Positions 28,661 to 40,960 of a DNA stretch of 64,000 bases are shown one piece after another (within the stretch, counting starts at the first letter, position 1; every line of letters starts with the position of its first letter). This DNA comes from Duganella sp. 1224 (GTDB taxonomy: Bacteria > Pseudomonadota > Gammaproteobacteria > Burkholderiales > Burkholderiaceae_D). The DNA lies in the NCBI RefSeq assembly GCF_013408245.1, contig NZ_JACBYS010000008.1, positions 124,001 to 188,000 on the forward strand, written 5' to 3'. The notes under the pieces were generated by a model. That model ran no database searches. It was given only the letters and a program-made list of their open reading frames with translations, and was not told where the DNA came from. Made by a program: the position numbers and the translations under genes.

Positions 28661-29949
28661 TGGCTGACCTGAGCATAGAATTCTGCGGCATCAAGTCCAT
28701 CAATCCGTTCTGGCTGGCCTCCGCGCCGCCGACGGACAAGGCCTACAACGTGGTGCGCGCATTTGAAGCGGGATGGGGCGGCGTGGTATGGAAGACGCTC
28801 GGCGAGGATCCCGCCGCCGTCAACGTATCGTCGCGCTACTCGGCGCATTACGGCAAGAACCGCGAGGTACTGGGCTTTAACAACATCGAGCTGATTACCG
28901 ATCGTTCGCTGGAGCTGAACCTGCAGGAAATCACGCAGGTGAAGAAGGACTGGCCGGACCGCGTGATCATCGTGTCGCTGATGCTGCCGTGCGAGGAGCG
29001 TCTGTGGGCCGACATCATGCCGAAGGTGGAAGCGACTGGCGCTGACGGTATCGAGCTGAATTTCGGCTGCCCGCATGGCATGCCTGAACGCGGCATGGGC
29101 GCCGCGGTCGGCCAGGTGCCGGAGTATGTGGAGATGGTCACGCGCTGGTGCAAGCAGAATACCAGGCTGCCGGTGATCGTCAAGCTGACGCCGAACATTA
29201 CCGATGTGCGCGCGCCGGCGCGGGCGGCCAAGGCGGGTGGGGCGGATGCGGTATCGCTGATCAACACGATCAACTCGATCACGCATCTGGACCTCGATCA
29301 GATGGTGGCGTTTCCGATCGTCGGCGGCGCCAGTACGCATGGCGGTTACTGCGGCTCGGCGGTGAAGCCGATTGCCTTGAACATGGTGGCTGAAATCGCG
29401 CGCGATCCGCAGACGGCAGACCTGCCGATTTCCGGTATCGGCGGCATCGGCAACTGGCGCGACGCGGCCGAGTTCATCGCGCTGGGCGCGGGCTGTGTGC
29501 AGGTGTGCACGGCGGCGATGCTGCATGGCTTCCGCATCGTTGAAGAAATGAAGGATGGCTTGTCGCGCTGGATGGATCAGAAGGGCTACAAGAACATCGC
29601 CGAGTTCTCGGGCAAGGCGGTGCCGAACACCACCGACTGGAAATACCTCAACATGAATTACAAGGTGATCGCGCAGATCAACCAGGAGGATTGCATCAAG
29701 TGCGGCCGTTGTTACGTGGCGTGCGAGGATACGTCGCACCAGTCGATCAATCAGCTGATCGACGCGGCCACCGGGGCGCGCACGTATGAGGTGAACAAGG
29801 AGGAGTGCGTTGGGTGTAATCTGTGCGAGATCACCTGTCCGGTGCAGGGTTGCATCACGATGGTGCCGCAGGATACCGGCAAGCCGTACATGAACTGGAC
29901 GCAGGACCCACGCAATCCCCGCGCTGAAAGGGTCGCGGAGACAGCGTGA
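28660..29949 (+). CDS. preA: NAD-dependent dihydropyrimidine dehydrogenase, PreA subunit
   Basis: Catalytic FMN subunit reducing uracil and thymine to the 5,6-dihydro forms. 429 residues: dihydroorotate-dehydrogenase-like barrel (1-330) with active-site Cys in NFGCPHGMPERGMG, then two [4Fe-4S] motifs, CIKCGRCYVACEDTSHQ and CVGCNLCEITCPVQGC. This is the first committed step of the reductive pathway whose later enzymes flank it. Confidence 0.96.
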   Translation: MADLSIEFCGIKSINPFWLASAPPTDKAYNVVRAFEAGWGGVVWKTLGEDPAAVNVSSRYSAHYGKNREVLGFNNIELITDRSLELNLQEITQVKKDWPDRVIIVSLMLPCEERLWADIMPKVEATGADGIELNFGCPHGMPERGMGAAVGQVPEYVEMVTRWCKQNTRLPVIVKLTPNITDVRAPARAAKAGGADAVSLINTINSITHLDLDQMVAFPIVGGASTHGGYCGSAVKPIALNMVAEIARDPQTADLPISGIGGIGNWRDAAEFIALGAGCVQVCTAAMLHGFRIVEEMKDGLSRWMDQKGYKNIAEFSGKAVPNTTDWKYLNMNYKVIAQINQEDCIKCGRCYVACEDTSHQSINQLIDAATGARTYEVNKEECVGCNLCEITCPVQGCITMVPQDTGKPYMNWTQDPRNPRAERVAETA

Positions 29950-29979
29950 TTGAGCGCCAGCGCCAACCCCCGGCCAGAT

Positions 29980-30009
29980 GGGGTCAGACCCCGTACGGGG
30001 TCTGACCCC
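29980..30009. repeat. 30-bp palindromic repeat, copy F
   Basis: Perfect palindrome in the orientation of copies C and G, with AACCCCC upstream and GCCGCCGTGCGGGGT downstream, between preA and the permease gene, 88 bases before the latter's GTG start. Confidence 0.9.
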
Positions 30010-30096
30010 GGTATGCCGCCGTGCGGGGTGAAAGCAAGCGTCAAGGTACGAAAATTGCAATGGTGGAGCAGACATCAACCCTTTGGAGAACGCCTC

Positions 30097-32974
<2,878 letters not shown>

Positions 32975-32984
32975 GGAGCATGTC

Positions 32985-34211
32985 ATGAAGATTAATGGTG
33001 ATCGCCTGTGGGCGTCGTTGATGGAGCTGGCGAAAATAGGCGCGACAGAGAAGGGCGGCGTCAAACGCCTGGCGCTGACCGATCTCGATAAGCAGGGCCG
33101 CGACCTCGTGGTCAGCTGGGGCAAGCAGGCCGGGATGTCGATCACGGTGGACCAGATCGGCAATGTCTTCATGCGCCGCGACGGCACCAACAACGCGCTG
33201 CCGCCGGTGATGACCGGCAGCCATATCGACACCCAGCCCACCGGCGGCAAATTCGATGGCAACTACGGCGTGCTGGCCGGCCTGGAAGTAGTGCGCACGT
33301 TGAACGACTTGAAGATCAAGACCGAGGCGCCGATCGAAGTCGCGTTCTGGACCAACGAGGAAGGCTCGCGCTTTGTGCCGGTGATGATGGGCTCCGGCGT
33401 GTTCTGCGGCGCCTTCAGCCTGGAAACCGCGTACGCCGCGCGCGACGTGGAGGGCAAGTCGGTCGGCGAGGAGCTGGAGCGTATCGGCTACAAGGGCACG
33501 CAGGTGCCGGGCGACCATCCCATCGGCGCCTACTTCGAAACGCACATCGAGCAAGGACCGGTGCTGGAAGACGCCGACAAGGTGATCGGCGTGGTGCCGG
33601 CGGTGATGGGCCTGTCGTGGTACGACTGCGTGGTGACCGGCATGGAAGCGCACGCGGGGCCGACGCCCATGCATCTGCGTAAGGACGCGCTGCAGGTCGC
33701 CACGCGCATCATGCAGGAAGTGGTGGCCATCGCCAACCGCTACCCGCCGTATGGACGCGGCACGGTGGGCATGGTGCAGGTGTTCCCCAACAGCCGCAAT
33801 GTGATTCCGGGCGAAGTCAAATTCAGCATCGACCTGCGCAACGTGAACGATGAGCTGCTGAACACCATGCACGAGGAGATGCTGGCCTTCATCGACAAGC
33901 AGCGCGGCGAGACGGGGCTGAAGATCGCCATCGAGCGCGTGTCCTATTATCCGCCATGTCCGTTCCATCCCGAGTGCGTGGATGCCGTCCGCAGCGCCAC
34001 CGCGAAGCTCGGCTACTCGACCATGGACGTGGTATCCGGCGCCGGCCACGATGCCATCTATGCCGCTCGCCTGGCGCCGTCCGGCATGATCTTCGTGCCG
34101 TGCAAGGATGGCATCAGCCACAACGAAATCGAAGACGCCAAGGCCGAACACCTGGAAGCTGGCTGCAACGTCCTGCTGCACGCGATGCTGGAGCGCGCCC
34201 GCGTGGTTTGA
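32985..34211 (+). CDS. N-carbamoyl-beta-alanine amidohydrolase
   Basis: M20-type zinc hydrolase of the hydantoinase/carbamoylase family, releasing CO2 and ammonium from N-carbamoyl-beta-alanine to give beta-alanine, the BauA substrate. 408 residues; metal motifs GSHIDTQPTGGKFDG, WTNEEGSRF, HIEQGPVLE, GAGHDA and ISHNEIED. AAGGAG (32973-32978, overlapping the previous stop) sets the start at 32985. It is paralogous to the AllC half of the fusion at 35626; operon position after the dihydropyrimidinase decides the function. Confidence 0.93.
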   Translation: MKINGDRLWASLMELAKIGATEKGGVKRLALTDLDKQGRDLVVSWGKQAGMSITVDQIGNVFMRRDGTNNALPPVMTGSHIDTQPTGGKFDGNYGVLAGLEVVRTLNDLKIKTEAPIEVAFWTNEEGSRFVPVMMGSGVFCGAFSLETAYAARDVEGKSVGEELERIGYKGTQVPGDHPIGAYFETHIEQGPVLEDADKVIGVVPAVMGLSWYDCVVTGMEAHAGPTPMHLRKDALQVATRIMQEVVAIANRYPPYGRGTVGMVQVFPNSRNVIPGEVKFSIDLRNVNDELLNTMHEEMLAFIDKQRGETGLKIAIERVSYYPPCPFHPECVDAVRSATAKLGYSTMDVVSGAGHDAIYAARLAPSGMIFVPCKDGISHNEIEDAKAEHLEAGCNVLLHAMLERARVV

Positions 34212-34243
34212 CCGGTGCGCGGCTGGCGTGCATACTCCAGCGC

Positions 34244-35638
34244 ATGCACACCGATCCCCAACAAGCCTATCTTGATGCTAACCACCTTCTGGCCGCCGGC
34301 GATTATGCCGGCGCCGAGGCGTGCTATCTGCAAGCGCTGGCGCTGCAGCCGTGGCATGTGGCGGCGCGCGCCAATCTTGGGTACTTGAAGGAGCAGCAAG
34401 GCGCCACGGCGGAGGCGGAATTTCACTATCGGCAGGCGATCGCGCTGGTGCCGGACCACGCGCAACTGCATCAGAATCTGGGGGCGCTGCTGTTCAAGGA
34501 GAAGCGGCTGGCGGAGTCGGAGGCGTCCCTGCGGACGGCGGCGGAGTTGACGCCGGATGCGCCGACTGCCTGGAGCCAGTTGGGCGCGGTGCTGGTGTGC
34601 CTGCACCGCGAGCCGGAGGGCGAGGCTTGCTATCGCCAGGCGCTGGCGCTCGATCCGACGCATGCGCGCACGCGGTTCAATCTCAGTTATCTGCTGCTGC
34701 GCCAGGCGCGCTTTGAGGAGGGCTGGCGCATGCTGGACGCGCGCTGGCAGTTCGACCATTTTCCGCTGTCGTTCGATCGTCCTTTTTGGGACGGTGAGTC
34801 GCTGGAGGGCAAGTCCATTGTGCTCGGGCTGGAGGCTGGGCATGGCGACATGATCCATTTCTGCCGCTACGCGGGCATGCTGAAGCAGCGCGGCGCGGCG
34901 CGTGTGGACGTGGTGTGTCATCCGGGCTTGCAGCGCTTGCTGGAAACGCTGGACGGCGTGGACCGCGTACATGCCTTGGGCGAGGCGCTGCCGGGCGGTT
35001 GGGATTACTGGACGCGGCCTATGCGTCTGCCAGGATTGTTTGGCACGGAGATGGCGACCATTCCGTCGGCCACGCCGTATCTGCACGCGCAGCCGGCGTC
35101 GGTGGCGCGCTGGCGCGACGTGTTGCGCGGGGCGGGACTGGATTCAGGACTGCGCGTGGGACTGGTCTGGCGTGGCAACGCCAATTTTGAAAATGATGCG
35201 GATCGTTCGCTGCCATCGTTGCTGGCGCTGGCGCCGCTGGGCGAGGCTGTGGCGGCTAGCCCTCGCGCGGTGCATTTCGTCAGCCTGCAAAAGGGCGCAG
35301 GCGAGGCCGAGGCGCTGGCGCCGCCGGCCGGCATGCATGTGCATCCGCTGGCGTCGCGCCTCGACGACTTTGCCGAGACGGCGGCGCTGGTCGCCAATCT
35401 GGATCTGGTGATCAGTGTGGACACGGCGGTGGCGCATCTGGCCGGCGCGCTGGGCAAGCCTTGCTGGCTGCTGCTGCCGGATTATCGCTGCGACTGGCGC
35501 TGGATGGCGGAGCGCGAGGACACGCCGTGGTATCCGTCCATGCGCCTGTTCCGCCAGCCGCGCGGCGCTGGCTGGGCGCCGGTGATCGCGTCGGTGGCGG
35601 ACGCGCTGGCAGGGCTGGCGGCCGGTCAGTCGCGGTAG
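34244..35638 (+). CDS. TPR protein with glycosyltransferase-9-like domain
   Basis: 464 residues. Residues 1-160 hold about four tetratricopeptide repeats (ANLGYLKEQQGATAEAEFHY, then similar units). The rest resembles TPR-linked glycosyltransferase (GT9/GT41-like) proteins, ending in SVDTAVAHLAGALGKPCWLL followed by the DWRW and PWYP motifs. Substrate unknown; family members often modify flagellin or surface proteins. The start at 34244 has only a weak ribosome binding site. It does not fit the surrounding nucleobase pathway, and its 3' end overlaps the convergent uraD-allC gene by 13 bases. Confidence 0.85.
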   Translation: MHTDPQQAYLDANHLLAAGDYAGAEACYLQALALQPWHVAARANLGYLKEQQGATAEAEFHYRQAIALVPDHAQLHQNLGALLFKEKRLAESEASLRTAAELTPDAPTAWSQLGAVLVCLHREPEGEACYRQALALDPTHARTRFNLSYLLLRQARFEEGWRMLDARWQFDHFPLSFDRPFWDGESLEGKSIVLGLEAGHGDMIHFCRYAGMLKQRGAARVDVVCHPGLQRLLETLDGVDRVHALGEALPGGWDYWTRPMRLPGLFGTEMATIPSATPYLHAQPASVARWRDVLRGAGLDSGLRVGLVWRGNANFENDADRSLPSLLALAPLGEAVAASPRAVHFVSLQKGAGEAEALAPPAGMHVHPLASRLDDFAETAALVANLDLVISVDTAVAHLAGALGKPCWLLLPDYRCDWRWMAEREDTPWYPSMRLFRQPRGAGWAPVIASVADALAGLAAGQSR

Positions 35639-37377
35639 CTGCGCAGGAAGTCGAGCAACACGCGGGCGGCGATGTCGGCGTCGTCGGCGGTCATGGTTTC
35701 CAGCGGGTTGTGGCTGATGCCGCCGTTGCCGCAGCGGGTGAACAGCATGGCGACGTCGGTGATCGCGGCCATGGCCATGGCGTCGTGGCCGGCGCCGGAC
35801 AGCAGGTCGAAGCGCGGCAGGCCGGTACGTTCGATGGCGTCGCCAAACTGCTGCATCAGGCGCGGCGCGCAGGGCGCGGCGTTGGCCTCCAGCAGCGGCT
35901 GCAGCGTGAATTCAATCTGGCGGCGCGCGCAGATGGCGGCGATGCCGTCCATGACGTCCTTAACAGCGGCAACGCGCACGGCGTCGTCGGCGGCGCGGAT
36001 GTCGAGCGACAGCTTGCAGGCGCCGGGGATGACGTTGACCGAGCCGTTCGGCACCTGCAACTGGCCCACCGTGCCGACCAGCGAGGGCGCCTGTGCGCAG
36101 CGCTGTTCGACCAGCAGCACGATTTCCGCGGCGGCTGCGGCGGCGTCCTTGCGCATGTTCATGGGCGTGGTGCCGGCGTGGCTGGCCAGTCCGCTCAGGT
36201 CGACCAGGTAGCGCGAGCTGCCGGCGATGGCGGTGACCACGCCCAGCGGCAGGCCGTGTTGCAGCAGCACCGGGCCCTGTTCGATATGGACTTCCACAAA
36301 GCCGAGCAGTTCGGCCGGGTCGCGGGCGATGGCCGGGATGCGCGCCACGTCATGGCCGGCGGCCAGCAGCGCGTCGCGCATGGTGATGCCGTCGGCGTCG
36401 GTCTGGTCCAGCAGCGACAGGTCGAAGCGGCCGGTGATGGCGGTGCTGCCGAGGAAGGTGCTCTTGAAACGCACGCCTTCTTCTTCGGCGAAGCCGATCA
36501 CTTCAAGATGGAACGGCAGCTTTTCGCCGCGCTGGTGCAGGTGGCGAACGATGGCGATCGGCAGCAGGATGCCGAGGCGGCCGTCGTACTTGCCGCCGTT
36601 GCGCACGGTGTCGTAGTGCGATCCGGTGATCAGCGTTTTGGCGCCGGCGGCGTCCGAGCGGTAGACGCCCATCACGTTGCCAACGGCGTCGATGTGCGCT
36701 TCCATGCCCGCTTCGCGCATCCAGTCCAGCAACTGGGCGGCGGTGCGGCGGTGGGCGGGCGTCATGTAGGCACAGGTGAGGGCGCCGTCGTCATCGCTCC
36801 ATGCGGCCAGGTCTTCGCTCCATTGCATGATGGCGGGGCCGAATTCCAATTGCACGGCTAGCAGGTCGTTGAGGCGGATTTCGGCGATGCGATGGATCTG
36901 GCGCAGGCATTCGGCAATTTCGTCGGCGCGCTGGTTTTTCAGGCGCCGCGCGAAGGTGGCGATGACGCTCTGGCGCGTCAGCCCTTGTCCGGTGGGGCCT
37001 TTCACGGCCAGGATGAAGGGGAAGCCGAATTTGGCGTTGTAGTCGGCGTTCAGCTGGTGCAGCGTGGCGAACTCCTCGGCGCTGCACAGGTGCAGGCCGG
37101 ATTTGGCTTGTTCGCTGGTGGATTCGGCGGTCAGCTGGCCGGCCACGGCGGCCTTGCCGGCCAGCTCGGGGTGAGCGCGGATCAGGCCCAGTTGCTCATC
37201 CAGCGTGGCGGCGTTGACCACATCCTGCAAGGCCAGCTTGAGCGCGGTGACGCTGGCGAACGGACGGCGCGCGGCGGCGCGTTCCGGTATCCACGGCGAG
37301 TGTTCGTAAATGCCGCGCAGGCGGTCGACGAAGGTGGCGCTGTCGCAGCTGTTCAGGTCTGGGAGTGTGGTCATCAT
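35626..37377 (-). CDS. fused OHCU decarboxylase / allantoate amidohydrolase
   Basis: 583-residue fusion of two urate-pathway enzymes. Residues 1-170: UraD-type 2-oxo-4-hydroxy-4-carboxy-5-ureidoimidazoline decarboxylase (FVDRLRGIYEHSPWIPERA, active-site His69 in IRAHPELAGKAA), producing S-allantoin. Residues about 180-583: AllC-type amidohydrolase on allantoate, with metal motifs GSHYDTVRNGGKYDG, AEEEGVRF, HIEQGPVLL, GAGHDAM and ISHNPLE. Allantoinase, the step between, is not encoded in the window. A start at 37374 is equally possible (GGAG spacing slightly better). It lies 68 bases downstream of a LysR gene on the same strand. Confidence 0.93.
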   Translation of the reverse strand: MMTTLPDLNSCDSATFVDRLRGIYEHSPWIPERAAARRPFASVTALKLALQDVVNAATLDEQLGLIRAHPELAGKAAVAGQLTAESTSEQAKSGLHLCSAEEFATLHQLNADYNAKFGFPFILAVKGPTGQGLTRQSVIATFARRLKNQRADEIAECLRQIHRIAEIRLNDLLAVQLEFGPAIMQWSEDLAAWSDDDGALTCAYMTPAHRRTAAQLLDWMREAGMEAHIDAVGNVMGVYRSDAAGAKTLITGSHYDTVRNGGKYDGRLGILLPIAIVRHLHQRGEKLPFHLEVIGFAEEEGVRFKSTFLGSTAITGRFDLSLLDQTDADGITMRDALLAAGHDVARIPAIARDPAELLGFVEVHIEQGPVLLQHGLPLGVVTAIAGSSRYLVDLSGLASHAGTTPMNMRKDAAAAAAEIVLLVEQRCAQAPSLVGTVGQLQVPNGSVNVIPGACKLSLDIRAADDAVRVAAVKDVMDGIAAICARRQIEFTLQPLLEANAAPCAPRLMQQFGDAIERTGLPRFDLLSGAGHDAMAMAAITDVAMLFTRCGNGGISHNPLETMTADDADIAARVLLDFLRSYRD

Positions 37378-37445
37378 GGCTCCATCATAACGCGCCAGCG
37401 CCGCCGCGATATATGCGGTATGCGGTACGGTTTATATGACTGCGC

Positions 37446-38384
37446 TTACTTCTGCGTCAACGCCTTGGCGGCGGCGGCCACCTGTTCGCGCAGCCATTTG
37501 TGTTCCGGCGCCTGGTGCACGCGCTGGTGCCACAGCTGGTAAAAGCGCATGGCCGGAAACTGCACCGGCACGGTGTAGGTCTTGAGCGGCATCTGCTTTT
37601 CGTAGTGGCGCACGAACTGGCTGCCGGTGGTCAGCACCAGGTCGGTCTGCGCCAGCATGTTGGGGATCAGGCCAAAGTAGGCCGATTCCACCACCACGTT
37701 GCGCTGCAGGCCCTGGCGCTCCAGGTAGTCGTCGATGACGCCGAGGTAGCCGGGCAGGATGGGCGTGGGCGCCACGTGCGGCAGCGTGAGATAGTCGTCC
37801 AGCGACATCTTGTCGGCCGGCGTGCGCAGCGCGTACGGGCAGTCGGCGCGCATCACGCAGATGATCGGGTCCTCGAACAGCTTGGACATGTGCAGGTGCT
37901 CGGGCGGCTCGTCCCAGTTGGCGATCACCAGGTCCATGTCGCCGTCCGACAGCATGCGCACGTAGTCGACCCCGGCGCCCAGGCTGTGGATCTTGATGCG
38001 GCTGTTGGGCGAGCCGCGCCGCAGCAGCGCCACCAGGTTGGGCAGGAACTGGCTGTCCAGGTAGTCCGGCGCTGCCACGTGGAAGGTGCGCGCTTCCTCC
38101 TGTGGCATGAAAGGTGCCTTCCTCAGGAACAGGTTCTCGGTTTCGTCGAGGATGCGCTTTGCTGGTGCAAGCAGGCTTTCGCCGTGCTGGGTCGGCACCA
38201 TGCCGCGCGCGCCGCGCACCAGAATGGGGTCGCCGGTCAGCTCGCGCAGCTTGCGCAGCGAGGCGGAGATCGAGGGCTGCGGCTGATTCAGTTTGAGGGC
38301 GACGCGGGAGACGTTTTTCTCCACCAGCAGCAGGTAGAGGATGCGGATCAGGTGGAGGTCCAGGTGTTGCGGCAAAGCGGACAT
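37446..38384 (-). CDS. LysR-family regulator beside urate genes
   Basis: 312-residue LysR protein (helix-turn-helix LHLIRILYLLLVEKNVSRVA with LNQPQPSISASLRKL; effector domain 95-300). It is divergent from puuD with 117 bases between, and upstream of uraD-allC on its own strand, so it is well placed to control urate breakdown in both directions. The divergent region is AT-rich with TATACT at 38422-38427. The effector, possibly urate or an intermediate, is not known. Confidence 0.92.
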   Translation of the reverse strand: MSALPQHLDLHLIRILYLLLVEKNVSRVALKLNQPQPSISASLRKLRELTGDPILVRGARGMVPTQHGESLLAPAKRILDETENLFLRKAPFMPQEEARTFHVAAPDYLDSQFLPNLVALLRRGSPNSRIKIHSLGAGVDYVRMLSDGDMDLVIANWDEPPEHLHMSKLFEDPIICVMRADCPYALRTPADKMSLDDYLTLPHVAPTPILPGYLGVIDDYLERQGLQRNVVVESAYFGLIPNMLAQTDLVLTTGSQFVRHYEKQMPLKTYTVPVQFPAMRFYQLWHQRVHQAPEHKWLREQVAAAAKALTQK

Positions 38385-38501
38385 GGGTTTGTTTCGTTTA
38401 TACGGGAATGGATATGTTTAATATACTCTAATGTTCATGTAGCAGGAATCAAATCCGTTTATCTTCTGTAAATTAGCCACATTCTTAACCTCTCACACTA
38501 C

Positions 38502-39710
38502 ATGGAATATCTGATCCCTTATGGCCTCGAATGGGCGAACCTGCTGGTGCGCTGGCTGCACATCATCACCGGCATCGCGTGGATAGGCGCCTCGTTCTAT
38601 TTTGTCTGGCTGGATAATTCGATCCGCCCGCCGGCGCCGGGCTCGGAGCTGGCGAAGAAGGGCGTGTCGGGCGAGTTGTGGGCGGTGCATGGCGGCGGTT
38701 TCTACAACCCGCAGAAGTACCTGGTGGCGCCGGCCGAGCTGCCCAAGGAGCTGCACTGGTTTAAGTGGGAGGCCTATTCGACCTGGCTGTCGGGCATCGC
38801 GTTGCTGACCATCGCCTACTACTTCAACGCGCAGGCGATGATGATCGATAAGTCGGTAGCGGATCTCTCCAGCTGGCAGGCGGTGGGCATCGGCATCGGC
38901 ACGCTGGTGGTTGGCTGGACGGTGTATGACCTGCTGTGCCGCTCGCCGCTGGGCAAGCATGACCTGTGGTTCGGGGTGGTGATCTTCGCGCTGATCGTGG
39001 CGGCGGCCTATGGCCTGACGCATGTGCTGAGTGGCCGCGCGGCGTATATCCATGTGGGGGCGCTGATCGGCACCATTATGGTCGGCAATGTGCTGATGCT
39101 GATTATTCCGGGCCAGCGCAAGATGGTGGAGGCCATGTCCGCCGGCCGCATGCCGGATCCGGTGCACGGACAGAAGGCCAAGCAGCGCAGCGTGCACAAT
39201 AACTACTTCACGCTGCCGGTGCTGTTCATCATGATCAGCAACCATTATGCGATGACGTACCGGAACGAGCGCGCGTGGCTGGTGCTGGCGTTCATCATGG
39301 CGGCGGGCGTGTTCATTCGCCACTTCTTCAACCTGCGGCACAAGGGCCGCGTGGAATGGCGTTATCCGGCCATCGGCGTGGCGCTGCTGGCGTGCGTGGC
39401 GGTGGCGATCGCGCCATCCAGGCCGGCAGCGGTGGCGCCAGCGGCTGATCCGGCGGCGGCGTTTGCGGGTGTGCAGGCGGTGATTGCGCAGCGTTGCGTG
39501 TCCTGCCATTCAGCGCATCCCACGCAGCCCGGCTTTGCGGCGGCGCCGCTGGGCGTGGCGTTCGATAACGCGGCCGAGATTCACCAGAACGCCGAGAAGA
39601 TCTACAAGCAGGTGGTGCAGACCAAGGCCATGCCGCTGGCTAACCTGACCAATATGACGGAGGCGGAGCGGGCGCAGATCGCGGCCTGGTACGCGTCCGG
39701 CGCAAAATGA
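38502..39710 (+). CDS. puuD: membrane-bound urate hydroxylase with cytochrome c domain
   Basis: Oxidises urate to 5-hydroxyisourate, passing electrons to the respiratory chain instead of making peroxide. 402 residues: about seven or eight membrane segments in the PuuD/DUF989 domain (LLVRWLHIITGIAWIGASFYF, split by conserved FVWLDNSIRPP and HGGGFYNPQKY), then a C-terminal cytochrome c domain with heme site Cys332-Val-Ser-Cys335-His336 and a likely distal Met in KAMPLANLTNM. It starts a forward group with an M20 peptidase and a thioesterase. Confidence 0.94.
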   Translation: MEYLIPYGLEWANLLVRWLHIITGIAWIGASFYFVWLDNSIRPPAPGSELAKKGVSGELWAVHGGGFYNPQKYLVAPAELPKELHWFKWEAYSTWLSGIALLTIAYYFNAQAMMIDKSVADLSSWQAVGIGIGTLVVGWTVYDLLCRSPLGKHDLWFGVVIFALIVAAAYGLTHVLSGRAAYIHVGALIGTIMVGNVLMLIIPGQRKMVEAMSAGRMPDPVHGQKAKQRSVHNNYFTLPVLFIMISNHYAMTYRNERAWLVLAFIMAAGVFIRHFFNLRHKGRVEWRYPAIGVALLACVAVAIAPSRPAAVAPAADPAAAFAGVQAVIAQRCVSCHSAHPTQPGFAAAPLGVAFDNAAEIHQNAEKIYKQVVQTKAMPLANLTNMTEAERAQIAAWYASGAK

Positions 39711-39732
39711 CGCATCAAGCAAGGATCAAAGA

Positions 39733-40959
39733 ATGAGCAAGCAAAAACTGGCCGAGTGGATCGACGCGCACTTTGACGAGGAGGTGGGCGTGCTGCAGCA
39801 GTTGCTGCGTGTACCGACCGATACGCCGCCGGGCAACAACGCGCCGCACGCGGAGGTGGTGGCGGATCTGGTCAAGGCCTATGGCTGGACGGCCGAGAAG
39901 CACGCGGTGCCGGCGCAGACGGTGCGCGACTACGGCATGGAGAGCATCACCAACCTGATTATCCGCCGTCCCTATGCGGCGGGCGGGCCGACGCTGGCGC
40001 TGAACGCGCACGGCGACGTGGTGCCGCCGGGCGACAACTGGACCTATCCGCCATATGGCGGCGTGGTGGAAAATGGCTATATCTACGGGCGCGCGGCGGC
40101 GGTGTCGAAGTCGGACTTTGCGACCTACATCTTTGCCGTCCGCGCGCTGGAGGCGCTGGGCGTGCCGCTGAAGGGGGCGCTGGAACTGCACTTCACGTAC
40201 GACGAGGAGTTCGGCGGCTTGCTGGGGCCGGGCTGGCTGCTGGAGCAGAAGCTGACCAAGCCGGATTTTGTCATCGCGGCGGGCTTCAGCTACAACATCG
40301 TCACCGCGCACAACGCCTGCCTGCAGCTGGAGGTTACGGTGCACGGCAAGTCCGGCCACGGCGCCATGCCGGAAACCGGGCACGACGCCCTGCAGGCGGC
40401 CACGCGCATCCTGAACGCGATCTACGATCAGCTGCCGGAGCTGAAGAAGATCAAGTCGAAAGTGGCCGGCATCGATTCGCCGACCATGCTGGTGGGCCGC
40501 ATCGACGGCGGCACCAACACCAACGTGGTGCCGGGCAAGGTGGTGCTGAAGATGGACCGCCGCATGATTCCGGAAGAGGACCCGGTGGCGGTGGAAGCGC
40601 AGGTGCGCGCGCTGATCGAGAACGCGGTGCGGGGCGTGCCTGGCATCACGCTGGAGATCCGGCGCCTGCTGCTGTCGCACGCGCTGCGCGAGCGTCCGGG
40701 GACGGAGAAGCTGGTGGCCAGCCTCCAGAAAAATGCCGAAACGTTCATCGGCGAGAAGATTCCGGCGCAGGGCACGCCGCTGTACGCGGATGCGCGCCTG
40801 TACGGCGAACATGGCATTCCGGCCGTGCTGTATGGCGCCGGGCCGCGCACGGTGCCGGAGTCCAACGCCAAGAAGGCGGACGAGCGTCTCAACCTGGAAG
40901 ACCTGCGCAAGGCAACCAAGGTGGTAGCATGCACCTTATTTGACTTCCTCGGAGCGTAA
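39733..40959 (+). CDS. M20-family metallopeptidase, altered last metal ligand
   Basis: 408-residue ArgE/DapE-like amidohydrolase. Metal residues visible: His93 (LNAHGDVVPPG), Asp128 (VSKSDFATY), Glu158/Glu159 (YDEEFGG) and the Asp of YADARLY. The usual C-terminal ligand motif (aHxxdE) reads NAKKADERLN, so the last His appears replaced by Lys. Position directly after puuD suggests a ureide or amide of purine breakdown as substrate, but no specific family is recognised. Confidence 0.82.
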   Translation: MSKQKLAEWIDAHFDEEVGVLQQLLRVPTDTPPGNNAPHAEVVADLVKAYGWTAEKHAVPAQTVRDYGMESITNLIIRRPYAAGGPTLALNAHGDVVPPGDNWTYPPYGGVVENGYIYGRAAAVSKSDFATYIFAVRALEALGVPLKGALELHFTYDEEFGGLLGPGWLLEQKLTKPDFVIAAGFSYNIVTAHNACLQLEVTVHGKSGHGAMPETGHDALQAATRILNAIYDQLPELKKIKSKVAGIDSPTMLVGRIDGGTNTNVVPGKVVLKMDRRMIPEEDPVAVEAQVRALIENAVRGVPGITLEIRRLLLSHALRERPGTEKLVASLQKNAETFIGEKIPAQGTPLYADARLYGEHGIPAVLYGAGPRTVPESNAKKADERLNLEDLRKATKVVACTLFDFLGA

Positions 40960-40960
40960 G

